A stretch of DNA of 64,000 nt. Source: Bacillota bacterium (GTDB lineage: Bacteria; Bacillota; SHA-98; Ch115). A program made the translations under genes and the position numbers. Every line of letters starts with the position of its first letter. Positions within the stretch are counted from its first letter, which is position 1. The notes beneath the pieces were generated by a model. The model did no database searches. It was not told where the DNA came from and saw only the letters and a list, made by a program, of their open reading frames with translations. The stretch lies in NCBI GenBank assembly GCA_013178415.1, contig JABLXA010000008.1, forward strand, positions 124,001 through 188,000. Direction: 5' to 3'. Shown here in pieces: positions 34,628-44,709 of this stretch.

Positions 34628-36793
34628 TCACTTATCCTTTAGTTTCGGTCTAAGTATCACTACGTCCTTTGCTGGGATAATGACATTAACTACTGTCCCG
34701 TCCCCATCGGACAAAGCATGCACTTTCCGGCCCGTTATAAGATCCTCATATCCTGAGGCCTTACAATAATCCGTAACTTTGACACGAATAGAAGCTTCCT
34801 CTCCGGAAAAATTGAAACCAAATATAACTTTCTCCCCATCTGAATCAAGACAGCGGAAGTAGGTGTTCCCCGAAATCCCTCCAGATATCGTCATGATCGG
34901 GGGCGATACATTGAGGTCCCGGAGAATCTGCTTGAGAAGCTCAGGGAGGATTCCTTCTTTTGATGCGAAATAGCGGCTAAAGACTGAGGCACCTATAAGT
35001 ACCGCCTTACCCTTGCCAAATGAGTTGGCTACTATTGCTGGATCGCCCTCAGCGAATCTGGCAATGACCTGAGCTGTAGGACTGGTTATCTCAAGTTCCT
35101 GCCTGTAAATCCCGCATGGTAAAGCGGAAGTTCCGTAGTCACTCTCATTGCTAGACTGATTTAACGCAGAGATCTGTATTTCCGCCTTTTCTCCGGGCCA
35201 AACGGCGATTTCTTTGCAACCAAAGACCTGTGAAAGGCCTGCGCCAGGAATTTCGTGATAACCATAATCAAGGTCATCTACTACGCCAATCCTGGCATCA
35301 GCAATTACAACCCCGCCATTCTCCACATAGTTCCGGATGGCATACCCTGTCTCTTGAGAGATTACAAACCCGAAGGGGATGATCAAGGCCTTGTACCTTT
35401 GAGCATATCCTTTGACAAGGTCTTCCTCATGGATAAAATCTACGGGTATCTCACTATGCCAGAGAGCCTGATATGCGCCGCGTACTGCTGTCTTAACCCC
35501 ATTTTCATCCCCAATCAGACGTCGAATTAAGCGGCCTCGCAATTCAAAGGCTATCTCGCTAGATACGCTATACAATATGGCTACCTGGGCCGGAAGGGGC
35601 CTAAGGTCCGCAAAAAGAGCCGGATATCGTAAGAGCAGTGATGAGACCTCTCGGGCCGCCTCGGCCCTCTTTGATGGAGAACCATCAAAATTACATAACC
35701 CGCGGCCCGATAATTGCCATCCTCTTAGGAATGGATGCCACATCCAAAACATTATCCCTTTGGCGCCACAGGCGACACTGAGCCAACTCCACAATTTTGC
35801 CTCTTGAGGACTAACGGTGCCATGAATGAATAGGCCCGAATAAAAATGGCTCTGAAGCTCGCATATCATGAAAGGCTTACTGCCAGCTGCGGAACGGATT
35901 CCATCAAGGGTTTCCGTTATTGTCGAAACGGATTCTTCCTTCAGCAATCTTCCACCACTCTTGGGGTACAAAGAGACTCCGAGTATATCGACGCTTTGGG
36001 AAATTTTCCAATCATCAACCCCATCGCTCACCGATTTCATATTTATCATTGAACCAACCGGGTGAGCCATGACAGGATGCTTCTGGTCTATCCGTTTAAC
36101 CGTATTAGTCCAGGCTCTTAGAATGGTTACGAGGTGATCTAGACAAAAGAGTCTCCAGTCTATTTCACTCATCATGGAAGCCCAACAATATTGCTGAGGT
36201 TGAACCTGTTCCCAGGAATCAAAGGTCCTTTCCCACACCATGTTGAGACGGTCGAGCGTCCCATATTTCGTTTTCAGCCATTCTCTAAATTCGGCCAATG
36301 TATACTCATCTTCCGAGGTGAAGTGCGGCTCGTCCCAGACATTCCAAGCGTAAAGTGCAGGGTGATCTTTATACCTGGCTGTAAACTGCTCCAGGAACCG
36401 TGTAACCCGGGCCTGAACCTGAGGATGAGAGAAATTTAGGTTGTGTTCCCATCTATTTGCCTGTCCTCCTTCCACAATCCATGGATCACGAAGAGATGAG
36501 ATGAACCAGTCGGGTGCATATTCATACCAGGCCATTTCGCCGATTATTAAAGGTATGACTTTCATGCCATGGCGATAAGCCTCATCCATCACAAGATCGG
36601 TTAGGTCAAATGAAGGTTCATGCAAGATCGAACCTCTCTCGTCCCACCACATGACAGGAGGCCAGAGTTCGATTGTATTGAGGCCGTATTCGGCCATAAG
36701 CCTAACATCCTTCTGGATGTCAGCTTTCTTGGCGCGTCTATCAATGCAATAGACTGCCCCATATGGGAAAAATGTGTTTTGCGTCTTGCTCAT
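34628..36793 (-). CDS. GH42-type beta-galactosidase
   Basis: A 721-residue cytoplasmic glycosidase with the GH42 architecture: TIM barrel (1-380), trimerisation/glutamine amidotransferase-like domain (about 400-600) and a beta C-terminal domain. The acid/base Glu is in NVWDEPHF (Glu155), where most GH42 enzymes have Asn-Glu, and the probable nucleophile is in MICELQSHF (Glu312). No signal peptide, so it acts on imported oligosaccharide. A LacI operator lies 30 bp upstream of its start. It heads the operon that goes on through the isomerase and ABC importer. Substrate could be a galactoside, arabinoside or related beta-glycoside. Confidence 0.9.
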   Translation of the reverse strand: MSKTQNTFFPYGAVYCIDRRAKKADIQKDVRLMAEYGLNTIELWPPVMWWDERGSILHEPSFDLTDLVMDEAYRHGMKVIPLIIGEMAWYEYAPDWFISSLRDPWIVEGGQANRWEHNLNFSHPQVQARVTRFLEQFTARYKDHPALYAWNVWDEPHFTSEDEYTLAEFREWLKTKYGTLDRLNMVWERTFDSWEQVQPQQYCWASMMSEIDWRLFCLDHLVTILRAWTNTVKRIDQKHPVMAHPVGSMINMKSVSDGVDDWKISQSVDILGVSLYPKSGGRLLKEESVSTITETLDGIRSAAGSKPFMICELQSHFYSGLFIHGTVSPQEAKLWSWLSVACGAKGIMFWMWHPFLRGWQLSGRGLCNFDGSPSKRAEAAREVSSLLLRYPALFADLRPLPAQVAILYSVSSEIAFELRGRLIRRLIGDENGVKTAVRGAYQALWHSEIPVDFIHEEDLVKGYAQRYKALIIPFGFVISQETGYAIRNYVENGGVVIADARIGVVDDLDYGYHEIPGAGLSQVFGCKEIAVWPGEKAEIQISALNQSSNESDYGTSALPCGIYRQELEITSPTAQVIARFAEGDPAIVANSFGKGKAVLIGASVFSRYFASKEGILPELLKQILRDLNVSPPIMTISGGISGNTYFRCLDSDGEKVIFGFNFSGEEASIRVKVTDYCKASGYEDLITGRKVHALSDGDGTVVNVIIPAKDVVILRPKLKDK

Positions 36794-36822
36794 CTTCTTC
36801 TACGATTCTCCTCCCGGTATCG

Positions 36823-36838
36823 TTTACGTGAACGTTAA
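36823..36838. promoter_or_regulatory. LacI-family operator of the GH42 operon
   Basis: TTTACGTGAACGTTAA is a 16-bp imperfect palindrome (TTTACGT-GA-ACGTTAA) located 30 bp before the GH42 start. The same sequence with one change, in the same GGTATCG context, lies before the LacI gene at 38013-38028. Confidence 0.7.
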
Positions 36839-36954
36839 TGTATCGTTATTTAAAAGAAGAGCCCAGAGGAATTATGATCTTTTAGGTTCTATTCACGCAG
36901 GGTCAGGATGGATTTGGGCTGAAATATGAGATTCTCTCCGCCTCATGCCCCTGC

Positions 36955-37992
36955 TTAAGACAAATTTCGACACGACTTCCTTACTACGAGCCTAGGTTTG
37001 AGCACAACCCTTCGCGTCTCAAAGGAATTCCCTTTGAGTCTCTCTATCAAAATCTCAGTCCCGATTTGGCCTATCTCATATGTCGGCTGCGCTACTGTCG
37101 TCAAAGGTACCTCCAGGAATTCGGCAAATTCAATATCATCGTAGCCGATTATGGAGATATCCCCAGGGACATTCAAGCCCGCTTCAATGATGGCTTTATA
37201 GGCCCCTATGGCCAAGAGATCGCAGAAAGCAAACACTGCTGTTATCCTACTGTCTGATGCAAGTAGACTTTTCATCACATTGTAGCCTGCGGCTATTTTC
37301 AGGCTGTCACTACGGAATATCAGAGATCCACTGGCCTCAAGCCCATGGTCCTCTAGGGCTTTCCGATACCCTTTCTCCCGTTCCCTGACGCTTGATAAAT
37401 GTGCCGGGCCAGTAATATGGGCTATTCTTTTATGCCCAAGCTGGATTAGAAATGAGACAGCTTCATAAGCTCCTGCCACATTATCATTGATCACATAATC
37501 TACATCAAGGTCATCCATGTGACGATTCAAAAATACGAATGGAATCTCGTCCCTGAGCATTTTCTTGAAGTATGCTGCATCTTTTTGCACCGTTGTGATA
37601 AGAATGCCGTCCACTCGTTTTTCCCTGAGTAGTTTGAGGACATCAATCTCCTTGTTAGGATTCTCATCCGTATTACAAAGAATAGCGTTATACTGTCTCT
37701 TAATGGCCGTGGCCTCTACCCCTTTCGCCAGCTGGGCATAAAAGGGGTCGCTATTATCAGGAACAACCAGGCCAAGCGTATAAGTCTGTTTCAATACTAG
37801 ACTTCGCGCCAGAATATTGGGGGTATAATTCAGGGATCGGGCGATCTCAATTATCTTCTCCCGCGTCTCTGGACTAATTTCAGGCTTATTATTTAGGGCG
37901 CGTGATACCGTGTTAACAGAAACCCCGGCCCTTTCTGCTATATCCTTTATTGTAACAGCCAGATGTGGCCCCCTCTTTCCTATGCGCAGCAT
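36955..37992 (-). CDS. LacI family transcriptional regulator
   Basis: A 345-residue regulator with helix-turn-helix VTIKDIAERAGVSVNTVSRA and the effector-binding domain (YTLGLVVPDNSDPFYAQLAK). Effector positions fit a sugar. A near-identical operator precedes this gene and the GH42 gene, so it most likely represses itself and the glycosidase-importer operon until the sugar is present. Its start lies 21 bp from the operator. Confidence 0.93.
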   Translation of the reverse strand: MLRIGKRGPHLAVTIKDIAERAGVSVNTVSRALNNKPEISPETREKIIEIARSLNYTPNILARSLVLKQTYTLGLVVPDNSDPFYAQLAKGVEATAIKRQYNAILCNTDENPNKEIDVLKLLREKRVDGILITTVQKDAAYFKKMLRDEIPFVFLNRHMDDLDVDYVINDNVAGAYEAVSFLIQLGHKRIAHITGPAHLSSVREREKGYRKALEDHGLEASGSLIFRSDSLKIAAGYNVMKSLLASDSRITAVFAFCDLLAIGAYKAIIEAGLNVPGDISIIGYDDIEFAEFLEVPLTTVAQPTYEIGQIGTEILIERLKGNSFETRRVVLKPRLVVRKSCRNLS

Positions 37993-38012
37993 TCAATAAA
38001 CGAATGGTATCG

Positions 38013-38028
38013 GTTACGTGAACGTTAA
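38013..38028. promoter_or_regulatory. LacI-family operator upstream of the LacI gene
   Basis: GTTACGTGAACGTTAA differs at one position from the operator at 36823-36838 and sits in the same flanking sequence (GGTATCG before, AT after), indicating autoregulation. Confidence 0.7.
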
Positions 38029-38304
38029 TTATTCTATTCTACGGCAATCTCAGATTTCCTTCTTCCCTCCCCGTGTACCATCGAGCATCTTCGAAAACTC
38101 CAGTCATCGGCGGATACTGGATTGGCCGGCGTAGTTGAAGGCATTTCCCACCCACCTTGAGTTTCCTCTATTTCCAACCTCCCATCAAAACCTTGTCAGA
38201 AAAATGGTTCGGCCTTCCATAAAGCCTGCTTTGGTGACAACTCCCTTGTTACTTCGTACTCCATCTGTCCATCATAAACACCAAGAAAGAAGGTCAGATG
38301 GAAG

Positions 38305-39588
38305 GTGCTCAGAAAACCTAGAAGTGTTAGGGAATTCCAAGCCTGGCTCTATGAAAGGCTATCTGTATTATTCCCCACTTTCCATAAACAAATCACCACC
38401 CTCACAGAACTTATCGATAAAGTCTATTCCCTTGACCTCGACCGGGCCATCGATATCGTCACTCCGCTATACTCCCACACCGGAAGACCTTCAAAAGACC
38501 CTTTAGCCATGTTACGAGCCCTCCTCTGTGGGGTCTCACTCGGGATACAGAGCATAACCAAGCTCGTCTCTCTCCTTAAGTCTTTCCTGTCCTTGCCACG
38601 ATCTCAGGCTTTGACCCTGAGGATACCCCAGGGGTCGGCACATTCTATGACTTCATGTACCGCCTGTGGGGTGAGGATAAAAAACGCTTCGCCATGAGAA
38701 AGAATCAACGTAAATCCCTCAAAAACAGGGAAACTAAATCATTCGTCGATGGCCCCATCTCCAAAGCAGATGAGCCTATCAGCGACACCCTAGCCTGTGC
38801 AGTCATGGATAACTCCTTCCCTCTTGATCCGAACTCTTCTATCCTCAACCAGATCTTTTATAGGTGTATTGTGGCAAAGTCCGAAATGATGGGCTTGCTC
38901 AAATCTCCTCAGGACAACAAAACTCTCCTCTCTGGCGACGGGACACTCATAGACTCCGGTGCTTCCCAACATGACATCAAAGACTGTGACTGTAGGGAAT
39001 TAGTCACTGTGACTGTCCAAGGCGATTCTCTGCCCCTGACGCAAGGTTTGGCTGGGATTTCCACAACGACACCTATGTCTTCGGTTACAACCTGTATACC
39101 ATTATCGCTGTCACAGACTCAGGCCCTCTCCCTGTATCCTTCGCCCTTCAGGGGGCACACACCAACGACTGTCTTATGTGCCTACTCGCCATGAACTCAT
39201 ATCTCCTTCCCCACAACCTCTGCCCCAAACCCCGCCTCCCGGCACACTTGAACATACAGGGTTTCAAATGATCACTTGCTCTCATGGACCCTGCTCGAAA
39301 AGCCCATTTGGGAGGGTTATACACACTAAACCCATTTGGGATTTGAGGATACACTCCTATCCCCCAAGATCTTCTCCCATCTGGAAGAAGACTTACAGCC
39401 TCCGCCACCAATCCGAACAGGTAAATAACCTCATAGAGAACTTCTACCTGGGTGAAAGTCCAAAGTTGAGAAGGCGGTATCACCTCTTTATGAAGATCAT
39501 CCTGGCTGGCATTGACATTCACCTAAAAGTACAGCTAACCCGGGCATCACCAGGTATCGTGCGGGCCATAATTGCTAGGGTGTCTTAA
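38305..39588 (+). pseudogene. Decayed transposase (IS1182/DUF772-type)
   Basis: The N-terminal part (LRKPRSVREFQAWLYERLSV, DRAIDIVTPLYSHTGRPSK, DPLAMLRALLCGVSLG) is a DUF772-type transposase domain. After it the frame changes at least twice: around 38650 to MYRLWGEDKKRF, and near 39030, after which DNDTYVFGYNLYTII-like residues (a DDE-domain strand) appear in another frame, and the C-terminus is again out of frame. No terminal repeats are seen. The element is inactive. The spacer 39600-39893 after it shows no gene. Confidence 0.75.
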
Positions 39589-39893
39589 GCTACCCCAACC
39601 TCTCCATACCCCTGGCCTGCTATTGCTCAAAACAGCCTCATCCCGCTGCCATCAAACTCCGTCCCTGTCTAATATGTACTCCATAACCTGATCTCGCCTT
39701 AGGATGTATCCTTTTACAAGGGCGTTTCTACCACTCCGTGCTAAAACCGGGAATCAAACCTCAAACACCATACCCCATCCAACCTATCCCAGGAGTTTCC
39801 GAAAGTCCTTTAATATCCATATATAGGTATTAGGTATCCTATGAACCCTATGACTATATTGGGGGCTGTATGCTCCCCAATGTGACGCCATCC

Positions 39894-39922
39894 TTGTCTC
39901 CCGGTAAAATGCATGGTATAAT
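39894..39922 (+). promoter_or_regulatory. Sigma-A-type promoter for the MNT-HEPN pair
   Basis: TTGTCT (39894-39899) and a perfect TATAAT (39917-39922) are separated by 17 bp and lie about 30 bp before the MNT start. Confidence 0.65.
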
Positions 39923-39952
39923 GCAAATGTGAATATAATGGGAGGGAACTCC

Positions 39953-40342
39953 ATGGAAGAAGATGGAGCAGCTCGCCTGGGTAAAGAGAGACAACGTGGT
40001 GAACTTAAAGAACATATGAGGATTCCTAAACCAATGCTCGAAGATATTATTCAACGCATTGTGCGGATTGCCAACCCGGAGCGAATTCTCCTTTTTGGTT
40101 CTGCCGCGCGTGGTGAAATGGGTCCAGACAGCGATCTAGATTTGCTCGTGATAAAACGCGGTCTATTTAAGCGTCGTGCCCTAGCGCAAGAAATCTACAT
40201 GAATCTGTTTGGCGCAGGCATCCCAGTTGATATCATCATTGCAACTCCAGATGAAGTAGAAAACTATCGTGATAAGGTAGGCAGTATTATCCCTATAGCG
40301 CTCAGCGAGGGGAGAGAGATCTATTGTGCGCAATCCCACTGA
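39953..40342 (+). CDS. MNT-type nucleotidyltransferase (antitoxin)
   Basis: A protein of about 129 residues with the minimal nucleotidyltransferase motif GSAARGEMGPDSDLDLLVI and the later Asp in VDIIIATPDE. Such proteins neutralise HEPN RNases, in some systems by AMPylation. The ATG at 39953 has GGGAGGGA seven bases upstream; a GTG at 39929 would add eight residues and is less likely. Its end overlaps the HEPN gene by 17 bp, showing translational coupling. A strong promoter lies directly upstream. Confidence 0.88.
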   Translation: MEEDGAARLGKERQRGELKEHMRIPKPMLEDIIQRIVRIANPERILLFGSAARGEMGPDSDLDLLVIKRGLFKRRALAQEIYMNLFGAGIPVDIIIATPDEVENYRDKVGSIIPIALSEGREIYCAQSH

Positions 40343-40721
40343 TCCCAGAGAATGGTTGCGCCGAGCAAGAAGCAATCTGACGCGAGCAAAGACCCCTAGT
40401 AATGACCCACAGATTTTGCTTGAGGATCTTTGCTTTGATGCGCAGCAAGCGGCAGAAAAGGCTCTTAAAGCAATTGCAGTCGCTCTGCAAATTCCCTTTC
40501 GTAAAACCCATTCCCTTGTTGAACTTTTCGATATCCTTGGCAGGGCGGGTGTTACAATCCCTGACGATGTCAAAGAGGCGGCGAAACTCACTGTATATGC
40601 GGTGGAGACTCGCTATCCAGGTTTTTACGATGAAGTAGATGTTGAGGAATACGAAGAGGCCGTTTACCTGGCTGAGCGTGTTTTGGTATGGGCCGAGGAA
40701 CTGATTTTGGCAAGAACCTAG
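40326..40721 (+). CDS. HEPN domain protein (toxin partner)
   Basis: A 131-residue HEPN protein with the family patterns WLRRARSNL, DAQQAAEKALKA, FRKTHSLVEL and ETRYPGFYDE. HEPN proteins of this type act as RNases controlled by an MNT partner. The RxxH segment RKTH holds the likely catalytic Arg and His but is shorter than the RX4-6H of classical toxins, so activity is uncertain. The GTG start overlaps the MNT gene. The 40722-41052 spacer that follows shows no clear gene. Confidence 0.85.
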   Translation: MRNPTDPREWLRRARSNLTRAKTPSNDPQILLEDLCFDAQQAAEKALKAIAVALQIPFRKTHSLVELFDILGRAGVTIPDDVKEAAKLTVYAVETRYPGFYDEVDVEEYEEAVYLAERVLVWAEELILART

Positions 40722-41052
40722 ACCTCGGCCACGCCCCTCCATATATGACTCGTTCGCGGCCAGCTCTACGGTCTCGCAAGAGTAGATTTTGTGCTTCGCG
40801 TTGTAGAATATCCGAGGGTAAGGCCGGGCGTTCGGAGTTGCTGGTTTATATACAAAAAATCTTCGCCGCTTAGCAGGATAATCGGTTTTCGCGCTTAATA
40901 TACTTATTTAGACATAAAAAATTATCCCTAACCTTTCATCTATTCATCAGGTACGGGCCCCTCCTGGGTGCATGCCGTAAACCCACTATTAGAGACCATG
41001 TTTAAAGGCGAATTCCCGCGAGAAAATCAGGCCCCCAGGGAGGAGCAAAGAG

Positions 41053-41088
41053 ACTTGGTGCTGATAACACCAAGTTGAACGTTAAACT
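41053..41088. promoter_or_regulatory. Hairpin plus AACGTT-centred operator before the aminotransferase gene
   Basis: Two palindromes overlap: ACTTGGTG-CTGATAA-CACCAAGT (41053-41075) with an 8-bp arm, and AGTTGAACGTTAAACT (41073-41088), an AACGTT-centred imperfect palindrome resembling the one before the LacI gene at 26110. They lie 80 bp upstream of the DegT-type gene and may be LacI-family binding sites. Confidence 0.4.
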
Positions 41089-41168
41089 GATAGAGATTCT
41101 TTGGGCAGTCGGGTCTATTCCCCAGGTAAGAGCCAGTCGCAAATCATAAGAACAAGGGGTGATGATCT

Positions 41169-42506
41169 GTGTCTTTGAAATCTAGTCTGGCAATCTTCGG
41201 AGGGCCAAAAGCGATCACAAAGGACCCGGGCGATATGTTCAAGTGGCCCATAATCACGAAGGAAGACGAAGAGGCTGTCCTTGATGTCCTGCGCCGTGGG
41301 GCCATGTCCGGTATCGACGTTACGATGAAATTTGAAGAGGAATTCGCCAAATGGCAGGGCACCAAGTATGCATTAGGGTTTAGCACGGGAACCTCCTCTT
41401 TGCAGGCAGCGATGTTTGGCTGCAAAGTGGGAGTTGGCGATGAAATTATTTGTCCAAGTGTAACCTACTGGGCCTCAGCGGCGCCGGCCTTTTCTCTTGG
41501 GGCGACGGTGGTTTTTGCAGAGGTTGATCCAAACACCCTTTGCATTGATCCCAATGATATCGAGCATCGTATCACGGAGCGCACAAAGGCGATAGTGGTT
41601 GTGCATTATCTAGGTCATCCTGCAGATATGGATCCCATCATGGATATTGCAAGGCGTCATGGGATCAAGGTTATAGAGGATGTTTCTCATGCGCAGGGTG
41701 GGCTCTATAAAGGTCGCAAGCTTGGCACCATTGGAGATGTTGGGGCCATGTCATTGATGAGTGGGAAATCCTTTGCCATCGGCGAAGCAGGCATGCTTGT
41801 GACTGATGACCGCGAAATCTATGAGCGCGCCATTGCCTGGGGCCATTACGAAAGGTTCAACGCTAAAGATATACAAACTGAATATCTGAAACCTTTCGCG
41901 GAACTTCCGATGGGCGGATACAAGTATCGTATGCACCAGCTGAGTTCCGCGGTCGGGCGGGTCCAGCTGAAATATTATGATGCCCGCTGTGCCGAGATTC
42001 GTAAGGCGATGAACTATTTCTGGGATTTGCTTGAGGGAGTTCCCGGGCTCAGGGCTCACCGCGTAGATGAGAAAACCGGCAGTAATATGGCCGGGTGGTA
42101 TGCGCCGCATGGTCTTTACAGGCCAGAGGAACTTGGGGGCCTTTCTGTGACGCGTTTTGCCGAAGCTGTCAGGGCTGAGGGTTGTCCCTACTGCGTCCCA
42201 GGTTGCAATTCCGCGCTTCATTTACATCCCCTGTTCAACACATGCGATGTATATGGAGATGGAAAGCCCACGCGTATTGCCCATTCGAACCGTGATGTCC
42301 GGCAGCCCGCGGGGAGCCTCCCCATAAGCGAACAGATCGGAACCAGGGTTTATGGGATCCCATGGTTTAAGCATTACCGCCCGGAGATCATTGAAGAGTA
42401 TGCAAATGCCTATCGTAAGGTAGCTGAAAACTATGAGGAATTACTCGAAGGTGACCCCGGCAACCCTCCAAACCTGGGAGCATGGCATTTTGTAAGTCAC
42501 AGGTAG
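41169..42506 (+). CDS. DegT/DnrJ/EryC1/StrS family aminotransferase
   Basis: A 445-residue PLP-dependent sugar aminotransferase. The catalytic Lys is in SLMSGKSFAIG (Lys200) and the pyridine-binding Asp in IEDVSHAQGG (Asp171). The family usually aminates keto-sugars, often for aminosugars or aminocyclitols. No nucleotide-sugar biosynthesis genes are beside it; instead binding protein, hydrolase and dehydrogenase genes follow, so a catabolic or cyclitol role is possible. A GTG start has AAGGGGTG upstream. A shorter paralogue lies at 47675-48916. Confidence 0.9.
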   Translation: MSLKSSLAIFGGPKAITKDPGDMFKWPIITKEDEEAVLDVLRRGAMSGIDVTMKFEEEFAKWQGTKYALGFSTGTSSLQAAMFGCKVGVGDEIICPSVTYWASAAPAFSLGATVVFAEVDPNTLCIDPNDIEHRITERTKAIVVVHYLGHPADMDPIMDIARRHGIKVIEDVSHAQGGLYKGRKLGTIGDVGAMSLMSGKSFAIGEAGMLVTDDREIYERAIAWGHYERFNAKDIQTEYLKPFAELPMGGYKYRMHQLSSAVGRVQLKYYDARCAEIRKAMNYFWDLLEGVPGLRAHRVDEKTGSNMAGWYAPHGLYRPEELGGLSVTRFAEAVRAEGCPYCVPGCNSALHLHPLFNTCDVYGDGKPTRIAHSNRDVRQPAGSLPISEQIGTRVYGIPWFKHYRPEIIEEYANAYRKVAENYEELLEGDPGNPPNLGAWHFVSHR

Positions 42507-42751
42507 ACGATGTGGCAAGATGCCCAAGGAATTGGTGTATGCGCCAATACTACAGCGATCAGCACAGCTAGGTTATCTAGCCTGATTTTGATGAGACCAG
42601 GTTATTTATCCTGAATTTCGATAAGAGAGGTGATGCTTACAACAAGATAATATAGAGTCGCTTCGCTTCCCAAATGAGGTTTCCAGTTCGTCAACTTCCG
42701 CAAGGGGATGTAGAAAGGAATCCAGCAAATATGTGAGGAGGTTCGCGGTGT

Positions 42752-44641
42752 ATGAAAAGACGTCTATTGGGTCTGATTTCTCTTGTAATCGTATGTGGCC
42801 TGGCTGCAGGTATTTTATCCGTTTCTCCGGCACAGGCGAAATATAAAGAGGCACCGATGCTTGCCCAGCTGGTAAAGCAGGGAAAGCTTCCTCCTGTTGA
42901 GAAGAGACTGCCAGAGAAGCCTATAGTTGTAGAGCCCGTGGAGAAGATAGGAGAATATGGCGGTACATGGACAAGATCAGTGCCGCGCCTTGCCTCCACA
43001 ATGATACATGCCCGGCTTGGATATGAACCATTGGTGCGTTGGGGTAGGGACGCCGAGAGTATAGTCCCGAATGTGGCTGAAAGCTGGAGTATATCAAATG
43101 GAGGAAGAGTCTATACATTTCGTCTACGTAAAGGCATAAAGTGGTCGGATGGCCAGCCATATACCGCTGATGATATCATGTTCTGGTACAAAGATGTACT
43201 ATTCAATAAGGAACTTACTCCAGCCTTTCCGACCTGGCTTATGACTAATGGAAAACCAGTAGTAGTTAAGAAGATTGATGATTATACGGTGAGATTTGAG
43301 TTTAGCGAACCCTATGGTCTCTTTCTTGAATACATGGCCTTCGCCGGGAATTCAATAACCTATTATTGTGCGCATTATCTTAAACAATTCCACCCAAACT
43401 ATGTCCCCATGGAACAGTTGAACAAGCTAGCCAAAGATGAAAAATATGATTCCTGGTATGCGCTCTTTGCAGTAAAAGCGGACCTTACGCAGAACCCGGA
43501 CCTTCCTACCATAAGATCCTGGCAGCTTAAGACAACTCCGCCAGCTACCTATGTTGTGGCTGAAAGGAATCCTTATTATTGGAAGGTAGATCCCGAAGGA
43601 AATCAGCTGCCTTATATAGATAAGCTTGCCTTTAACATCGTGGAATCGCCGGAAATCATAAACTTTAAGGCCCTCGCCGGTGAAGAGGATATGCAGTTCC
43701 AGTATCTCTGGTTCGCGAATTATCCCGCTTTTATGGAGAATAGAAACAAAGGTGGATATCGGGTATTGAGGTGGCAATCAGCGGAGATAGCCTGCCTCTT
43801 CCCAGACCAGAATACCAAGAATGCGAGGCTGCGAAAGCTCATAGAAGATAAGCGTTTCCGCATAGCACTATCCCTGGCCATAGATAGGGAGGAGCTAAAT
43901 GAACTCTGCTTCCTGGGAATAGGCACACCTCACGCCGCAACCTCAGTAAAAGGTGACCCGTATTATAAGCAGGAGTTTACCTCTTCATATATCAAATATG
44001 ACCCCAAGAAAGCAAATCAGCTTCTAGACGAGATAGGCCTAACTAAGAGAGATCAGGAAGGCTACCGGCTCGGGCCTGATGGAAAACCGCTCGTAATTAC
44101 CATCAATGTATTCCCATCAGAAGTGGCTATGACCACCGATGGCTGGCAGATGGTCGCAAAGCAGCTCGCAAGAGTAGGGCTTAAGGTCGTCATAAAAGAG
44201 GAGAGCCTCCAGCTATGGTGGGAACGCATATATGCCGGGGAAAACGAAATAGCTGGCTATGTGACAGTAGGTATGCACTGGGATGTAGATCCAATATGGT
44301 ATGTTCCAACCTTCCAGAGTACCTATTGGGCCCCTTTATATGGCACATGGTACGCCACCGGTGGCAAGGGCGGGGAGGAGCCATCTGGCGATATTCGCAA
44401 GCTCCAGACTCTATATGACAAGTTAAAGGTAACAGCTGATCAAGCCGAGAAGCGCAAGCTCGGACAGGAGATACTGAAGCTCCATGCAGAGAATCTGTGG
44501 GTAATAGGATTAATGCGGTATCCATATCCAGTGGTCGTCAAGAATAATTTCAGGAACGTTCCAGAAGATGTAATTCATGATTGGCGCCTCATGGCACCGG
44601 GATATTATAATCCGGAGCAGTTCTTTATCGAGCAGAAGTAA
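42752..44641 (+). CDS. ABC transporter family 5 solute-binding protein
   Basis: A 629-residue extracellular binding protein of the peptide/nickel/oligosaccharide type, with an N-terminal signal peptide (LLGLISLVIVCGLAAGILSV, then AQA cleavage) and the family core (WTRSVPRL, ESWSISNGGRVYTFRLRKGI, KWSDGQPYTADDI). No Lipobox Cys is visible. No matching permease or ATPase genes adjoin it. Homologues bind oligopeptides but also oligosaccharides. It precedes a DppA-type aminopeptidase, which could favour a peptide or peptidoglycan-derived ligand. GAGGAGG lies about ten bases upstream of the ATG. Confidence 0.88.
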   Translation: MKRRLLGLISLVIVCGLAAGILSVSPAQAKYKEAPMLAQLVKQGKLPPVEKRLPEKPIVVEPVEKIGEYGGTWTRSVPRLASTMIHARLGYEPLVRWGRDAESIVPNVAESWSISNGGRVYTFRLRKGIKWSDGQPYTADDIMFWYKDVLFNKELTPAFPTWLMTNGKPVVVKKIDDYTVRFEFSEPYGLFLEYMAFAGNSITYYCAHYLKQFHPNYVPMEQLNKLAKDEKYDSWYALFAVKADLTQNPDLPTIRSWQLKTTPPATYVVAERNPYYWKVDPEGNQLPYIDKLAFNIVESPEIINFKALAGEEDMQFQYLWFANYPAFMENRNKGGYRVLRWQSAEIACLFPDQNTKNARLRKLIEDKRFRIALSLAIDREELNELCFLGIGTPHAATSVKGDPYYKQEFTSSYIKYDPKKANQLLDEIGLTKRDQEGYRLGPDGKPLVITINVFPSEVAMTTDGWQMVAKQLARVGLKVVIKEESLQLWWERIYAGENEIAGYVTVGMHWDVDPIWYVPTFQSTYWAPLYGTWYATGGKGGEEPSGDIRKLQTLYDKLKVTADQAEKRKLGQEILKLHAENLWVIGLMRYPYPVVVKNNFRNVPEDVIHDWRLMAPGYYNPEQFFIEQK

Positions 44642-44709
44642 TGATGGATGACTATTGGGGGCGGGGGGTATTCCCCCCTGCCCCCATGGGACAAGAGAAG
44701 GCGATACCT

